DNA from: Zoogloea oleivorans | GTDB lineage: Bacteria; Pseudomonadota; Gammaproteobacteria; Burkholderiales; Rhodocyclaceae | Assembly: GCA_030157785.1 (NCBI GenBank) | Contig: JAOAUC010000063.1 | Location: forward strand, 1 to 32,397 | DNA length: 32,397 nucleotides | Direction of reading: 5' to 3' | Shown: one piece after another, positions 8,171 through 17,900 of the stretch | Layout of the letters: every line of letters begins with the position of its first letter | Position numbering within the stretch: position 1 is the stretch's first letter | Translations under genes and position numbers: made by a program | The notes under the pieces: generated by a model | Told to the model about the DNA's origin: nothing | Database searches by the model: none | What the model saw: the letters and a program-made list of their open reading frames with translations, nothing else

Positions 8171-9999
8171 TGACCCGTCACCTCCCCGCCCCGAGCCGCC
8201 TTGCCGGCCTGCTCGCCGCCATCGGCCTCGGCCTCGCCACCTGCGCGGCCCATGCCGAAGCCCTGCCCGCCGTCGTCGACAAGGTGCTTCTGCAGCAGCC
8301 CAGCGTGCGCTCCGCCCAGGCCCTCCTGCGTGCCGCCGACGCCCAGATGACCCAGGTGCGCTCCGACTTCCTGCCCAGCCTCGGCCTCACCTACCGCAAC
8401 TCCGACGCCCGCGACGAAACCCAGGGCCGGCCCATCGACCGCAACGTGCGGCGCAGTGACGCCAGCCTGCGCTGGAACGTCTTCAATGGCGGCGCCGACA
8501 CCAACCGGTTGCGCTCCATCAGCCTGACCCGTGATGCCGCCGACGCAGATCTGGACGAAGTGCTCGAGAAAGTCGCCTACGACATTACCGAGAACTACAC
8601 CGACGTGGTGCGCCTGCGCCAGACCATGGACAGCCTGAACGCCACCATCGCGCGCCAGGAAAAGGTCGAAGCCAACGTGGCCCGCCGGGTCGAGGCCGGA
8701 CGCATCTCGTCGGCCGAACTCGACCTGATGCACGTCCGCCTGATCCAGAGCCGGACCCTCCTCGGCCAGCTGCGCGCCCAACTGGGCACCGCCGAATACC
8801 GTTATCGCCTGCTCACCGGCCAGGCCCCGGAAAGCCTCGTCGCCCCAGCCATCCAGCCGACCGACAAGCCTGGCGACGTCGACGGACTGGTCGAACGCAT
8901 CCACGAACGCAACCCGCGCCTGCGTGCCGCGCTGCAGCGTACCGCCGCCCGCCAGGCCGATATCGGCGTGGCCCGCGGCAGCTTCTTCCCGGCCGTCGAC
9001 CTGAGCTACAGCAAGCGCCTCGACAACACCACCATCCCGGTGCCGGTGTCCGACTCCGACCGCTCCGGCCAGGTGCAGGTCAGCATCGACATCCCCCTCG
9101 GCGGCAAGAACATCGGCCGCCATACCGAAGCCGTCGAGCGTCACCAGGCCGCCCAGGCCGACGCCGACGACATGCTGATGAAGGTCTCGAAAGACATCAC
9201 CGACCTTTATCGCCAGTTTGCCGAAGCCCGCGAAATCGCCCCGCTGACGGAAGAGCGCGTCGTCGCTGCCCAGCGTGTCGCTGCCGCCTACGAACTGCAC
9301 TTCGAAGCCGGCCGGCGCTCGCTCAACGATCTGTCCATTTCCCAGGAAGATCTTTTCAACGCCCAGCGCTCGCTGATCGAAAACCGCGCCCAGCAAACCA
9401 CCCTGCAAGCCCAGCTCCTCGGCCTTGCCGGCGAACTGCGCACAGCCCTGCGCAGCCGCTACCGCCCAGCTCCGATCGCCGCCGAACTGCTCGGCACCAC
9501 ACCCTTCTCGCCAGCCCTCGTCGCCGCTCCGCTCCCCACCCTGGAAGCCCCGCCGGCCCCGGTGATGGAACTGGTCGAACCCGCAGCGGCAGGCACGGGC
9601 AAGCCAAACGAGCAGCTGGGCCGCCAGCTGGAAGCCTGGACTGCCGCCTGGAGCGCCAAGGACTTCGAGCGCTACCGAGCCTTCTACGTGGCCGATTTCC
9701 AGCCCGGCAAGGGCCGCAGCACCGCCGACTGGGAAGCCGAACGCCGCCAGCGCGTCACCCAGGCCGACGCCCCGGCCATCCGCATCAGCAACCTGAAGAT
9801 CCGGCCCCACGGCGACGGGCGCCTGAGTGCCCGCTTCACCCAGCAATACAAGGCCGGCCACTACCGCGACACGGTGCGCAAGCAGCTCGACTGGGTGAAG
9901 GTGGACGGTCAATGGAAGATCGCCGCCGAAACGGTCATCGCCGCCCCCCCTCCGCCTCCCGCGCCCGCCCCGGTGCCGACGGCACCCAAGGAACCCTGA
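8170..9999 (+). CDS. TolC-family outer membrane protein with C-terminal NTF2-like (Cds6-type) domain
   Basis: Outer membrane channel of the type I system, 609 residues, starting at ATG 8170 inside the HlyD stop. A signal peptide covers about residues 1-30 (cut after AAHA). Residues 31-440 are an outer membrane efflux protein repeat pair with long helices and Asn/Gly-rich strand segments (WNVFNGG; VDLSYSKRLDN). TolC proteins usually end near 450 residues. Here an Ala/Pro linker (about 440-475) leads to an extra domain at about 478-590 (LEAWTAAWSAKDFERYRAFY, then LDWVKVDGQWKIAAE), which looks like the NTF2/SnoaL-like domain found in Cds6-type proteins. A Pro/Ala tail ends the protein. As the TolC C-terminus faces the periplasm, the extra domain should sit there. 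Its role is unknown; substrate or peptidoglycan contact is conjecture. Confidence 0.9.
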   Translation: MTRHLPAPSRLAGLLAAIGLGLATCAAHAEALPAVVDKVLLQQPSVRSAQALLRAADAQMTQVRSDFLPSLGLTYRNSDARDETQGRPIDRNVRRSDASLRWNVFNGGADTNRLRSISLTRDAADADLDEVLEKVAYDITENYTDVVRLRQTMDSLNATIARQEKVEANVARRVEAGRISSAELDLMHVRLIQSRTLLGQLRAQLGTAEYRYRLLTGQAPESLVAPAIQPTDKPGDVDGLVERIHERNPRLRAALQRTAARQADIGVARGSFFPAVDLSYSKRLDNTTIPVPVSDSDRSGQVQVSIDIPLGGKNIGRHTEAVERHQAAQADADDMLMKVSKDITDLYRQFAEAREIAPLTEERVVAAQRVAAAYELHFEAGRRSLNDLSISQEDLFNAQRSLIENRAQQTTLQAQLLGLAGELRTALRSRYRPAPIAAELLGTTPFSPALVAAPLPTLEAPPAPVMELVEPAAAGTGKPNEQLGRQLEAWTAAWSAKDFERYRAFYVADFQPGKGRSTADWEAERRQRVTQADAPAIRISNLKIRPHGDGRLSARFTQQYKAGHYRDTVRKQLDWVKVDGQWKIAAETVIAAPPPPPAPAPVPTAPKEP

Positions 10000-10004
10000 A
10001 AAGC

Positions 10005-10041
10005 AGAAGGGCCAGCAAATCGCTGGCCCTTCTGGCATTTT
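10005..10041 (+). terminator. Hairpin terminator of the type I secretion operon
   Basis: A perfect 12-bp stem (AGAAGGGCCAGC at 10005-10016, GCTGGCCCTTCT at 10022-10033) with a 5-base loop lies five bases after the TolC-type stop and is followed by GGCATTTT. As the next gene converges from the right and ends at 10053, the hairpin may work in both directions, with AAAA on the far side. Confidence 0.8.
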
Positions 10042-10052
10042 AAAACGGTCCG

Positions 10053-10805
10053 TCAAACCCCGCGTTTGTGGAGCAGGATGTGAATCCAGTTGGGATGAGT
10101 GCCCTTCAACGGCCGGGTAGCCCGGTTGGCGTAGAAGCCCAGGCGCGTGCACAGCCGCTGAAAAACGCTTCTGGCGGGGGGCTTCAGCAATGCCTGGCCG
10201 CAATGCACACAGGGTTCGTCCTGGGTGTAGGTGCCGTAGGGGTTGCCAGCCAGATCCATCAGCCAGGCCGACACAAAATTCGTCGTCTCGTCGGTCTTGC
10301 CCACAAATGACGTGCTCACCAGCTCGTAGCCGGCAAACAGGCTCGCCAGACGCGCTTCGTCGAAGCTGTTCACGTGCCCCCACGGCGGGTTCTTCTCGCC
10401 GCACGAGTAGCATGTGCTGCGCCCCACCCGGGTGTCCTGCCGGTAGGGCACGCCGATGAGCAGATGCTCCCGCCCCACGCGCCCCAGCTCGGCACAGGCC
10501 TTGTCGAGCAGGTGAGTCGGAATGTGTTCCAGCACCTCGGCGCAGAAAACCAGGTCGAAACTGTTGTCGGCATACTGCAGCGCCGACGCGTCCCCTTTCA
10601 CGCACTCCACCTTGGGATGCTCGAAGGCTGGCTTTTCCAGATCGAGTGCCACGACGCGGGAATAGCGCTCGGCAAGAAGCCGGGAAAAATGCCCGTCCCG
10701 GGCGCCGATATCAAGCGCAACGCCACTGCCGCCGGGAATCAACCGCAGCAAGTCGTCCGTCCTGCGTCGCTCAGACTCACTGGCCCTGTAGTCCTTCAAA
10801 TCCAC
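10053..10805 (-). CDS. Class I SAM-dependent methyltransferase with two CxxC pairs
   Basis: Protein of 250 residues with a Rossmann-type methyltransferase core. The glycine-rich SAM loop VALDIGARDGHF is at 29-40, an acidic residue ends strand 2 (VVALDLEKP), and the post-strand-4 motif is FDLVFCAEVLEHI near 83-95, typical of the Methyltransf_11 group. After the core come two CxxC pairs, Cys132/Cys135 and Cys199/Cys202, which could hold a zinc ion. The start is GTG at 10805 with an AAGGGA-like site upstream. The gene stands alone between a convergent operon terminator and ubiD. The substrate cannot be told; sugar, lipid or small-molecule methylation are all possible. Confidence 0.8.
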   Translation of the reverse strand: MDLKDYRASESERRRTDDLLRLIPGGSGVALDIGARDGHFSRLLAERYSRVVALDLEKPAFEHPKVECVKGDASALQYADNSFDLVFCAEVLEHIPTHLLDKACAELGRVGREHLLIGVPYRQDTRVGRSTCYSCGEKNPPWGHVNSFDEARLASLFAGYELVSTSFVGKTDETTNFVSAWLMDLAGNPYGTYTQDEPCVHCGQALLKPPARSVFQRLCTRLGFYANRATRPLKGTHPNWIHILLHKRGV

Positions 10806-10899
10806 CCGGCATCCCTTTCACGTCCATGGCAATCGGTACAGACCTGCCATAGCACTCGAAATTAATTCGGAAGCATATCCTTATATGTCCCGGACTCGC

Positions 10900-10936
10900 C
10901 TTACAGATCATGAAAAATTGATTCCTGATCCGTAAG
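10900..10936. repeat. Inverted repeat between ubiD and the methyltransferase gene
   Basis: CTTACAGATC at 10900-10909 faces GATCCGTAAG at 10927-10936. In the leftward transcript all ten pairs can form, one as G-U, around a 17-base loop. It begins 16 bases after the ubiD stop. No T-run follows, so it may be a weak terminator, an RNA-stability element or a protein site. A smaller dyad, CATAT-cctt-ATATG, is at 10874-10887. Confidence 0.4.
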
Positions 10937-10951
10937 AAAGAGGTGCACAGG

Positions 10952-12424
10952 CTACAGCCCCAGGGCTTCCCACATGGCATCGACTCTGGTCTTCACTGCG
11001 GCATCCATCACGATCGGCGTTCCCCATTCCCGGTTCGTCTCTCCCGGCCACTTGTTGGTGGCGTCGAGGCCCATCTTGGAACCGAGGCCGGCCACCGGGC
11101 TGGCAAAATCGAGGTAATCGATGGGCGTGTTGTCCACCAGCGTGGTGTCACGGGTGCCGTCCATGCGGGTGGTCAGGGCCCAGATCACTTCCTTCCAGTC
11201 GCGGATATTCACATCATCATCCACGACGATGATGAACTTTGTGTACATGAACTGGCGCAGGAAGCTCCAGATGCCGAACATCACCCGCTTGGCGTGGCCC
11301 GGGTACTGCTTCTTGATGCTGACGATGGCCAGCCGGTAGGAGCAGCCCTCCGGTGGCAGGTAGAAGTCGACGATCTCGGTGAACTGCTTCTGCAGCAGCG
11401 GCACGAAGACCTCGTTGAGCGCCACGCCCAGCATGGCCGGCTCGTCGGGCGGCTTGCCGGTGTAAGTGCTGTGGTAGATCGGGTCGCGCCGGCTGGTGAT
11501 GCGCTCAATGGTGAACACCGGGAATTCCGACTGCTCGTTGTAGTAGCCGGTGTGGTCGCCGTAGGGGCCTTCCAGCGCCATTTCCCCCGGGTGGATCACG
11601 CCTTCCAGCACGATCTCGGCCGAAGCCGGCACCTGCAGGTCGGAGCCGATGCACTTCACCAACTCGGTCTTGGCGCCACGCAGCAGGCCGGCGAACTGGT
11701 ATTCGGAGAGGCTGTCCGGCACCGGCGTCACCGCGCCGAGGATGGTCGCCGGATCGCAGCCCAGCACCACCGCCACCGGGAAGGGCTTGCCCGGGTTGGC
11801 CTTCTGGTGCTCGAGAAAATCCAGTGCCCCGCCCCGGTGGGCCAGCCAGCGCATGATGACCTTGTTCGGCCCCAGCACCTGCTGACGGTAAATGCCCAGG
11901 TTCTGGCGGTTCTTGTTCGGCCCGCGGGTCACCACCAGCCCCCAGGTGATCAGCGGCGCCACGTCACCCGGCCAGCAGTGCTGGATCGGCAGGCTGGTCA
12001 GATCCACATCTTTGCCCTCCTTCACCACCGCCTGGCAGGGGGCCGACGACACCGTCTTGGGTGACATGTTGAGCACCTGGCGGAACACCGGCAGCTTGTC
12101 CCAGGCATCCTTGAGACCCTTGGGTGGTTCCGGCTCCTTCAGGAAAGCCAGCAGCTTGCCCACCTCGCGCAGGGCACCCTGCCAGTCGTCGCCGCTGACG
12201 CCCATGCCCAGCGCAACGCGCCGGGGCGTACCGAAGAGGTTGGCGAGCACCGGCACCGAATGGCCCTTGGGATTCTCGAAGAGGATCGCCGGACCGCCGG
12301 CGCGCAGCACCCGGTCGCAGATCTCGGTCATTTCCAGGTGCGGATCGACCTCGACGCTGATCCTTTTCAGTTCACCAAGACGTTCCAGCTGAAAAATGAA
12401 ATCTCGCAGGTCGGTGTAGCGCAT
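10952..12424 (-). CDS. ubiD: UbiD, 4-hydroxy-3-polyprenylbenzoate decarboxylase
   Basis: Prenylated-FMN-dependent decarboxylase of ubiquinone synthesis, converting 3-polyprenyl-4-hydroxybenzoate to 2-polyprenylphenol. It has 490 residues, the usual UbiD length (about 490-500). The N-terminus [20 protein letters not shown] is typical, followed by [11 protein letters not shown]. The conserved core includes [20 protein letters not shown] and the region around [20 protein letters not shown]. The C-terminus carries [20 protein letters not shown] and the [16 protein letters not shown] end. ATG 12424 was chosen over the open upstream frame (to 12553) because it matches the family N-terminus and because the upstream part would run through the tolC terminator. 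The cofactor-making partner UbiX is not in the window. Confidence 0.95.
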   Translation of the reverse strand: MRYTDLRDFIFQLERLGELKRISVEVDPHLEMTEICDRVLRAGGPAILFENPKGHSVPVLANLFGTPRRVALGMGVSGDDWQGALREVGKLLAFLKEPEPPKGLKDAWDKLPVFRQVLNMSPKTVSSAPCQAVVKEGKDVDLTSLPIQHCWPGDVAPLITWGLVVTRGPNKNRQNLGIYRQQVLGPNKVIMRWLAHRGGALDFLEHQKANPGKPFPVAVVLGCDPATILGAVTPVPDSLSEYQFAGLLRGAKTELVKCIGSDLQVPASAEIVLEGVIHPGEMALEGPYGDHTGYYNEQSEFPVFTIERITSRRDPIYHSTYTGKPPDEPAMLGVALNEVFVPLLQKQFTEIVDFYLPPEGCSYRLAIVSIKKQYPGHAKRVMFGIWSFLRQFMYTKFIIVVDDDVNIRDWKEVIWALTTRMDGTRDTTLVDNTPIDYLDFASPVAGLGSKMGLDATNKWPGETNREWGTPIVMDAAVKTRVDAMWEALGL

Positions 12425-12451
12425 TTTGGTCAGGTGACAAAAGTATGAGGT

Positions 12452-12488
12452 GAAGTAAAAAAGCGAACGGCCGCTTGAGCGGCCGTTC
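12452..12488 (-). terminator. Intrinsic terminator downstream of tolC (leftward)
   Basis: A perfect 10-bp stem (GAACGGCCGC at 12465-12474, GCGGCCGTTC at 12479-12488) with a 4-base loop. On the minus strand it is followed by GCTTTTTT, a classical intrinsic terminator. It starts 22 bases after the tolC stop and lies 40 bases ahead of the ubiD start, separating the two transcripts. Confidence 0.88.
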
Positions 12489-12509
12489 ATGATTCCGGGA
12501 CAGGCGGAC

Positions 12510-13835
12510 TTAATCAAGCAAAGTGTTGATCGCCTTGATGTCCTCTTCGCCAAGGGCTCCGGCGGCGGCCTTCAGCTTGAGCTGGGCCATCAGGGTATCG
12601 TAACGGGCCTTGGAGAGCTTTTGCTGGGTATCGTAGAGCTGGCTCTGGGCGTTCAGCACGTCGATGTTGATGCGTACGCCCACCTCATAGCCGAGCTTGT
12701 TGGCATCGAGAGCCGAGGTGGACGACACCTGGGCAGCCTCGTAGGCCTTCACCTGGGCCAGCCCGCTGGTCACGCCAAGATAGGCCTGGCGCGCGTTCTG
12801 GGCCGAGGTGCGGCGGGCGAAGTCCACATCGGCGTTGGCCTTGTCACGCAGGGCCGAGGCTTCACGCACGCGGGAGCTCACTGCGCCGCCCTGAAACAGG
12901 GGCAGCGCCACTTGAACGCCAACCACGGCCGTGTCGGTATCCGTGCGGATCGGTGCAAACTGGCTGATCGCCGCGGTGGACGACGCCGCATTGCCGTAGC
13001 TGGCCACAAGATCGACGGTGGGCAAGTGCGCCGCGCGATTGCGTTCAACCTCGCGACCCGCAACTTCGGCACTGACCTGAGCGGCCTGGACCGCCAGGCC
13101 GTTACCTTCCGCGGCGGCAACCCACGACTGGATGTCTGCCGGCTCCGGCCGCGCCAGGGCGACACCCTTGCGCAGGCCCTTGAGGGCATCCGGCTCCTTG
13201 CCGGTGAGCACCAGCAAGGCGTGGCGCTTGACGGCCAGGTCGCTGTCGGCAGCGATCATCTGGGCGGACGACAGATCGGAACGGGACTGGGCTTCATGCA
13301 CGTCGGTGATGGTGACGGTGCCGACTTCGAAGCTCTTCTTGGCCAGCGCCAGCTGCTGGGCGTTGGCACCATGGAGCGCCGTGGCCGCCGCCAGGGTGTC
13401 CTGAGCGGTGAGCACATCGAAGTAGGCCTGCGAGGCACGCAGGGTCAGATCCTGCCGGGCCAGCTGGTACTGGGCTTCGGCGACGGCAACCTGCAGCTCG
13501 CCCTGCTTGTACTGAACCCAGTTCTGCCAACGGAACAGGGGCTGGGTGAGCTGCACCTGCCAGCCGTTGCTGTTGTAGCCACGGCTCACGTTGTAGTGCT
13601 TGAGCTCGGCATCGTTCCAGTTGGTGTTGCCGGAGAGGCTGAGGGACGGCATCAGGCCGGCGCGGCCCTGGGGGAGTTTCTCCCGCCCGGCTTCGAGGGA
13701 CGCCCGGGCAGCCGCCAGGCTGGCATCGTAAGACAAGGCATCCAGGTAAACCTGTTCCAGGTCTGCCGCCCCTGCTCCCACTGCCATCAAGCCCGCTGCC
13801 ACTGCTACCAAACTACGTCCTGCCAGCCGTCTCAT
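12510..13835 (-). CDS. tolC: TolC-family outer membrane channel protein
   Basis: Outer membrane efflux duct of 441 residues, normal TolC length. A signal peptide is seen at about 1-23 ([17 protein letters not shown], then ADLEQVY). Two outer membrane efflux repeats follow, each with a strand-rich surface part ([36 protein letters not shown]) between long Ala/Gln-rich helices, and conserved [16 protein letters not shown] near the end. ATG 13835 was chosen because GGAG lies six bases upstream; a GTG at 13859 is also in frame. It ends a leftward run PCMT-like, rhodanese, TolC and is closed by a strong terminator. It may serve several pumps, including the RND system encoded just upstream, which has no outer membrane gene of its own. 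Confidence 0.92.
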   Translation of the reverse strand: MRRLAGRSLVAVAAGLMAVGAGAADLEQVYLDALSYDASLAAARASLEAGREKLPQGRAGLMPSLSLSGNTNWNDAELKHYNVSRGYNSNGWQVQLTQPLFRWQNWVQYKQGELQVAVAEAQYQLARQDLTLRASQAYFDVLTAQDTLAAATALHGANAQQLALAKKSFEVGTVTITDVHEAQSRSDLSSAQMIAADSDLAVKRHALLVLTGKEPDALKGLRKGVALARPEPADIQSWVAAAEGNGLAVQAAQVSAEVAGREVERNRAAHLPTVDLVASYGNAASSTAAISQFAPIRTDTDTAVVGVQVALPLFQGGAVSSRVREASALRDKANADVDFARRTSAQNARQAYLGVTSGLAQVKAYEAAQVSSTSALDANKLGYEVGVRINIDVLNAQSQLYDTQQKLSKARYDTLMAQLKLKAAAGALGEEDIKAINTLLD

Positions 13836-13862
13836 TCCATTCTCCGTCTTCTGTCGCACGTA

Positions 13863-14186
13863 TCAATACTGGGGCATGGCCGGGTCGACCTGCGCAGCCC
13901 ACTGGGCCACCCCGCCGGCCAGGTTGATCAGGTTGGCGAAGCCCTGGCGCTCCAGGAACATCGCCACCTGCATGCTGCGCCCGCCGTGATGACAGATCAC
14001 CACGATCTCGGCATCCGGCTCCAGCTCCTGCATGCGTGCCGGCACGCTGGCCATCGGCATCAGGACTGAACCGGGAATCGCACAGAATCCGAATTCCGAC
14101 GGCTCGCGCACATCGAGCAGGAACGGTGCAGGACGGCTGTCGTCGGCCAGCCATTCGGCCAGCTGCGGGGGGGTGATCTGCTTCAT
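13863..14186 (-). CDS. Rhodanese-like domain protein
   Basis: A single-domain rhodanese of 107 residues, cytoplasmic, with no signal peptide. It has the N-terminal CH2A-like motif LLDVREPSEFGFCAIPGSV and the active-site loop CHHGGRS with Cys65 intact, so it can carry a persulfide, and it ends with NLINLAGGVAQWA. Such proteins move sulfane sulfur; the substrate is not known. It lies 13 bases downstream of the PCMT-like stop and 27 bases upstream of the tolC start, so the three genes are likely one transcript. This order occurs in other betaproteobacteria. Confidence 0.9.
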   Translation of the reverse strand: MKQITPPQLAEWLADDSRPAPFLLDVREPSEFGFCAIPGSVLMPMASVPARMQELEPDAEIVVICHHGGRSMQVAMFLERQGFANLINLAGGVAQWAAQVDPAMPQY

Positions 14187-14199
14187 CGTAAGGAAGGGC

Positions 14200-14853
14200 T
14201 CAGAACTTGAACTGGCTCTTGCGCGGTGCGTTGCGCATCATCGGAACCAGGTTTTCAAAGAGGGATTCGGTGCGATATTCGCCCTCGGCCACGCAGGTAA
14301 CGAGCTGGGCGGTCATCAGGGGCGCTTCGCCGACGAAGGCGAACAGACGGCCACCGACCTTGACCTGCTGGAGCAGGGTTTCGGGGATGAAAGGCACGCC
14401 GCCGGAAACGACGATCAGGTCGTAGGGCGCGCTGCCGGGCCAGCCACACACCGCATCACCTTCTTCAACGATGACGTTCTCGACGCCGTAGCGCTTGAGG
14501 TTGTCGTGGGCCATATTGACCAGCGCCGGCTCGATGTCGACGGTGCGCACCCAGTCGGCCTTGGCGGCCAGCAGCGCGGCGAAGTAACCGGAACCGGCAC
14601 CCACTTCAAGGACCTTGTCGCTGCGCTTTACCTGGACGGCCTGCAGGATCTTCCCTTCGATCACCGGGACCAGCATGCTCTCGCCATGCCCCAGGGGGAT
14701 CTGCCCCTCGGACAGGGCCAGCGACTTGTAGGCCTCCGGCACGAACTCCTCGCGGCGGACACTCATCAGCAGGTCGAGCACGCCAAAATCCAGCACCTCC
14801 CAGGGGCGGATCTGTTGCTCGACCATGTTGAACCGTGCTTGTTCGAAATTCAT
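14200..14853 (-). CDS. Protein-L-isoaspartate O-methyltransferase-family protein
   Basis: A SAM methyltransferase of the PCMT family, 217 residues. The SAM-binding motif VLEVGAGSGYFAALLA is at 81-96, with the acidic VRTVDIEPAL after it and FVPE..KSLALSEGQIPLGHGESM upstream. True Pcm enzymes repair isoaspartyl residues and carry a substrate motif close to GHGQTISQPYIVA; here the matching place reads LGHGESMLVPVIEG. Family membership is secure, but isoaspartate repair is not certain. The start ATG 14853 has GGGAG upstream, and a 9-bp palindrome lies 18 bases above the start codon. It is the first gene of the run leading to rhodanese and tolC. Confidence 0.85.
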   Translation of the reverse strand: MNFEQARFNMVEQQIRPWEVLDFGVLDLLMSVRREEFVPEAYKSLALSEGQIPLGHGESMLVPVIEGKILQAVQVKRSDKVLEVGAGSGYFAALLAAKADWVRTVDIEPALVNMAHDNLKRYGVENVIVEEGDAVCGWPGSAPYDLIVVSGGVPFIPETLLQQVKVGGRLFAFVGEAPLMTAQLVTCVAEGEYRTESLFENLVPMMRNAPRKSQFKF

Positions 14854-14870
14854 TGTGTGACTCCCGGGTT

Positions 14871-14892
14871 AATATTAGCACGAGCTAATATT
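14871..14892. promoter_or_regulatory. Palindrome in front of the PCMT-rhodanese-tolC run, possible operator
   Basis: AATATTAGC at 14871-14879 and GCTAATATT at 14884-14892 are exact inverted copies around a 4-base centre. It sits directly above the ribosome-binding region of the PCMT-like gene and includes TAATAT, which resembles a -10 box on the minus strand. That is the usual place for a repressor site. The other side is the 3' end of the RND gene at 14986. No T-run follows, so a terminator for the RND operon is less likely. Confidence 0.5.
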
Positions 14893-14985
14893 TATGATCT
14901 GCATGCCTGAATGCTTGCGAAAAAACTTCCGAATTTTAGCTTACTTGTGCAGCTCGCAGATCATCCACATCGGCCGGCAAGCTGT

Positions 14986-17900
14986 TCAGGCCCGCTTAAC
15001 CCTATACCAGGCCGCATACAGGGCCGGCACAAAGAGCAGGGTCAGCAGCGTGGCAATGAGCAAGCCTCCCATGATGGCCACCGCCATCGGCCCGAAAAAC
15101 GCGCTGCGGGTCAGCGGAATCATGGCCAGCACTGCCGCCGCCGCCGTCAGGGCAATGGGGCGCAAACGGCGCACCGCCGACTCGACGATGGCGTTCCAGA
15201 TCGACAGGCCCTTCTCCACGTCCTGCTCGATCTGGTCCACCAGGATCACCGAGTTGCGCATGATCATGCCGAACAGCGCAATGGTGCCGAGCATGGCGAC
15301 AAAGCCGAAAGGCTGGTTGAAAAGCAACAGGAACAGCACCACCCCGATCAGCCCCAGCGGCGCAGTCAGGATCACCATGGTCGTTCGCGAGAAGCTGCCC
15401 AGCTGGATCATCAGCACCGTCACCACCACCGCCAGGAAGATCGGAAAGCCCGCATTCACCGAGCTCTGCCCCTTGGCGCTCTCTTCCACCGCGCCACCAG
15501 TCTCGATGCGGTAGCCGGCCGGCAGCTTCGCCTTGATCGGCGCCAGCAGCGGCTCGACCTGGGCCGTGACCGTCGGCGCCTGGATGCGGCTGTCGTAGAT
15601 CTGGCCGCGCACGGTGATGCTCGGCTCCCGGTTGCGGCGCCACACCAGGCCCTGCTCGAAGGCGTAGCTCACCGTGGCCACCTGCCCCAGCGGCACCGAC
15701 TTGCCTGCCCGGGTCGGGATCGACAACTCGGCGACAAGCGACAGCTTGTCGCGCTCGAAAGCGTCGCCGCGCAGCACCACATCGATCGACTCGATGCCCT
15801 CCCGGTAACTGGTCGCCGTCAGGCCCCGCGTCGAGGTGTTGAGAAAGTTGGCCACATCCTGCGTGGACAATCCCAGCAGGCGCGCCTTGTGCTGATCCAC
15901 CTCGACCCGCAGGACTTTCGACTGCTCATCCCAGTCCAGCTGCACGTCCGACAGATTGCTGTTTTCGCGCATTACCGCGGCCACTTCGGCGGCCAGCTTG
16001 CGTACCGTCGGGATATCCGGCCCGTTCACCCGGAACTGCACCGGAAAACCCACCGGCGGCCCGTTTTCCAGCCGGGCGATGTTGGCCCGCAGGTTCGGAA
16101 AGTCGTGCTTGAAGAGTTCGATCATCCGCTCCCGCAACGCCTCCCGGGCCGGGATGCTGTCGGTCAGGATCACCAGCTGGGCGAAGTTGGGCGCCGGCAG
16201 TTGCTGGTCCAGCGGCAGGTAGAAGCGCGGGCTGCCGGTACCCACGTAGGCCACGTAGTTCTGGATGCCGGCCTCCTTCTTGAGGATGCCTTCGAGCTTT
16301 TCCACCTCGGCCTGGGTGGCGCGCAGGCTTGAACCCTCCGGCAGGCGCAGGTCGATCAGTACTTCCAGGCGGGTCGAGTTGGGGAAGAACTGCTGCTGCA
16401 CGAAGCCAAAGCCGACCATCGCCGTCGCAAACAACGCCAGCGTGGTGCCGATGACCACCCAGCGCTTGGCCACGCACCAGTCCACCAGCGCACGGAAGCG
16501 GTTGTAGAACGGCGTGCGGAAGACCGCGTCCTCGTCGCCCTCAATGTGCGGATCGCCCAGACCAATGCGGTCCTTGAAGGCCTCCAGGCGCGGGAAGCGC
16601 CGACCGAGCCAGCTCGGCTTCTTCGGCCCACGGGGGTCCGGCAGCAGCACGTAACCCAGGTAGGGCACCACGATCACCGCCGCCAGCCACGAGGCCAGCA
16701 GGGCAATGGCGTTCACCTGGAAGATCGAGCGGGTGTATTCACCAGTGGACGATTGCGCGGTGGCAATCGGCAGGAAGCCGGCCACCGTCACCAGCGTGCC
16801 CGAGAGCATCGGCCCGGCCGTGCTGGTGTAGGCGAAGGCCGCCGCACGACTGCGCTCCCAGCCCTGCTCCATCTTCACCAGCATCATCTCGACGGCGATG
16901 ATGGCGTCGTCCACCAGCAGGCCGAGGGCGAGAATCAGCGCGCCCAGCGAAATCTTGTGCAGACCCACATCAAACAGGCGCATGCCGAAAAAGGTGACGC
17001 CCAGCACCAGCGGAATCGACAGGGCCACCACCAGCCCGGTACGCAGGCCCAGCGAGAAGAAACATACCACCAGCACGATGATGACCGCCTCGGCCAGCGA
17101 GTGGATGAACTCGCTCACCGAACGCTGCACGGCGTCCGGCTGGCTGGACACCTCGGTCAGCTCCAGGCCAACCGGCAGCTGCGCCTGAAGGCGCGCCACG
17201 GTTTCCTTCAGGCTGCCGCCCATGGCGATGATGTCGCCGCCCTTGGCCATCGACACGCCAAGACCGAGGGCGTCCTGCCCCTGAAAGCGGAAGCGCGGTG
17301 CAGGCGGCTCGACAAAACCCCGTGCCACGGTGGCAATGTCGCCGATGCGGAACTCACGCCCGGCGGCACGGATGCGCGTTTCACGAATGCCCTCGACGGT
17401 GTCGTAGGCACCACTGGGGCGCAGGTAGATGCGCTCGCCCCTGGTCTCGAAGTAACCGCCCGGCGCCACCGCGTTCTGGCGGGCCAGCGCGTCGGTCACC
17501 GTCTGCACGTCGAGGCCGAGGGTCGCCAGCTTGGTGTTGGACAGTTCCACGTAGATGCGCTGCTCCTGCTCGCCAATCAGCTCCACCTTGGCCACGCTGG
17601 GCACACGCAGCAATTCGGCGCGGATCTTCTCGCTCTCCGCCTTGAGCTTGGCGTAGTCGAAGCCGTCGCCGGTCAGCGCGTAGATATTGCCGAAGACGTC
17701 ACCGAACTCATCGTTGAAAAAGGGCCCGCGGGTGCCGGTCGGCAGCGTGCCCTTGATATCGCCAATCTTCTTGCGCACCTGATAGAAGACGTCCGGCACC
17801 TCCTTGGTCGGCGTCGAATCCTTGGCCACAAACAGCACCACCGACTCGCCCGGCCGGGAATAGCTGCGCAGAACGTCCACGAAGGGCACTTCCTGGAGCT

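Noticed and set aside
7906..10605. An 899-codon open frame on the minus strand
   Set aside because: It lies opposite the HlyD and TolC-type genes and crosses the operon terminator and the methyltransferase gene in another frame; no domain is seen.
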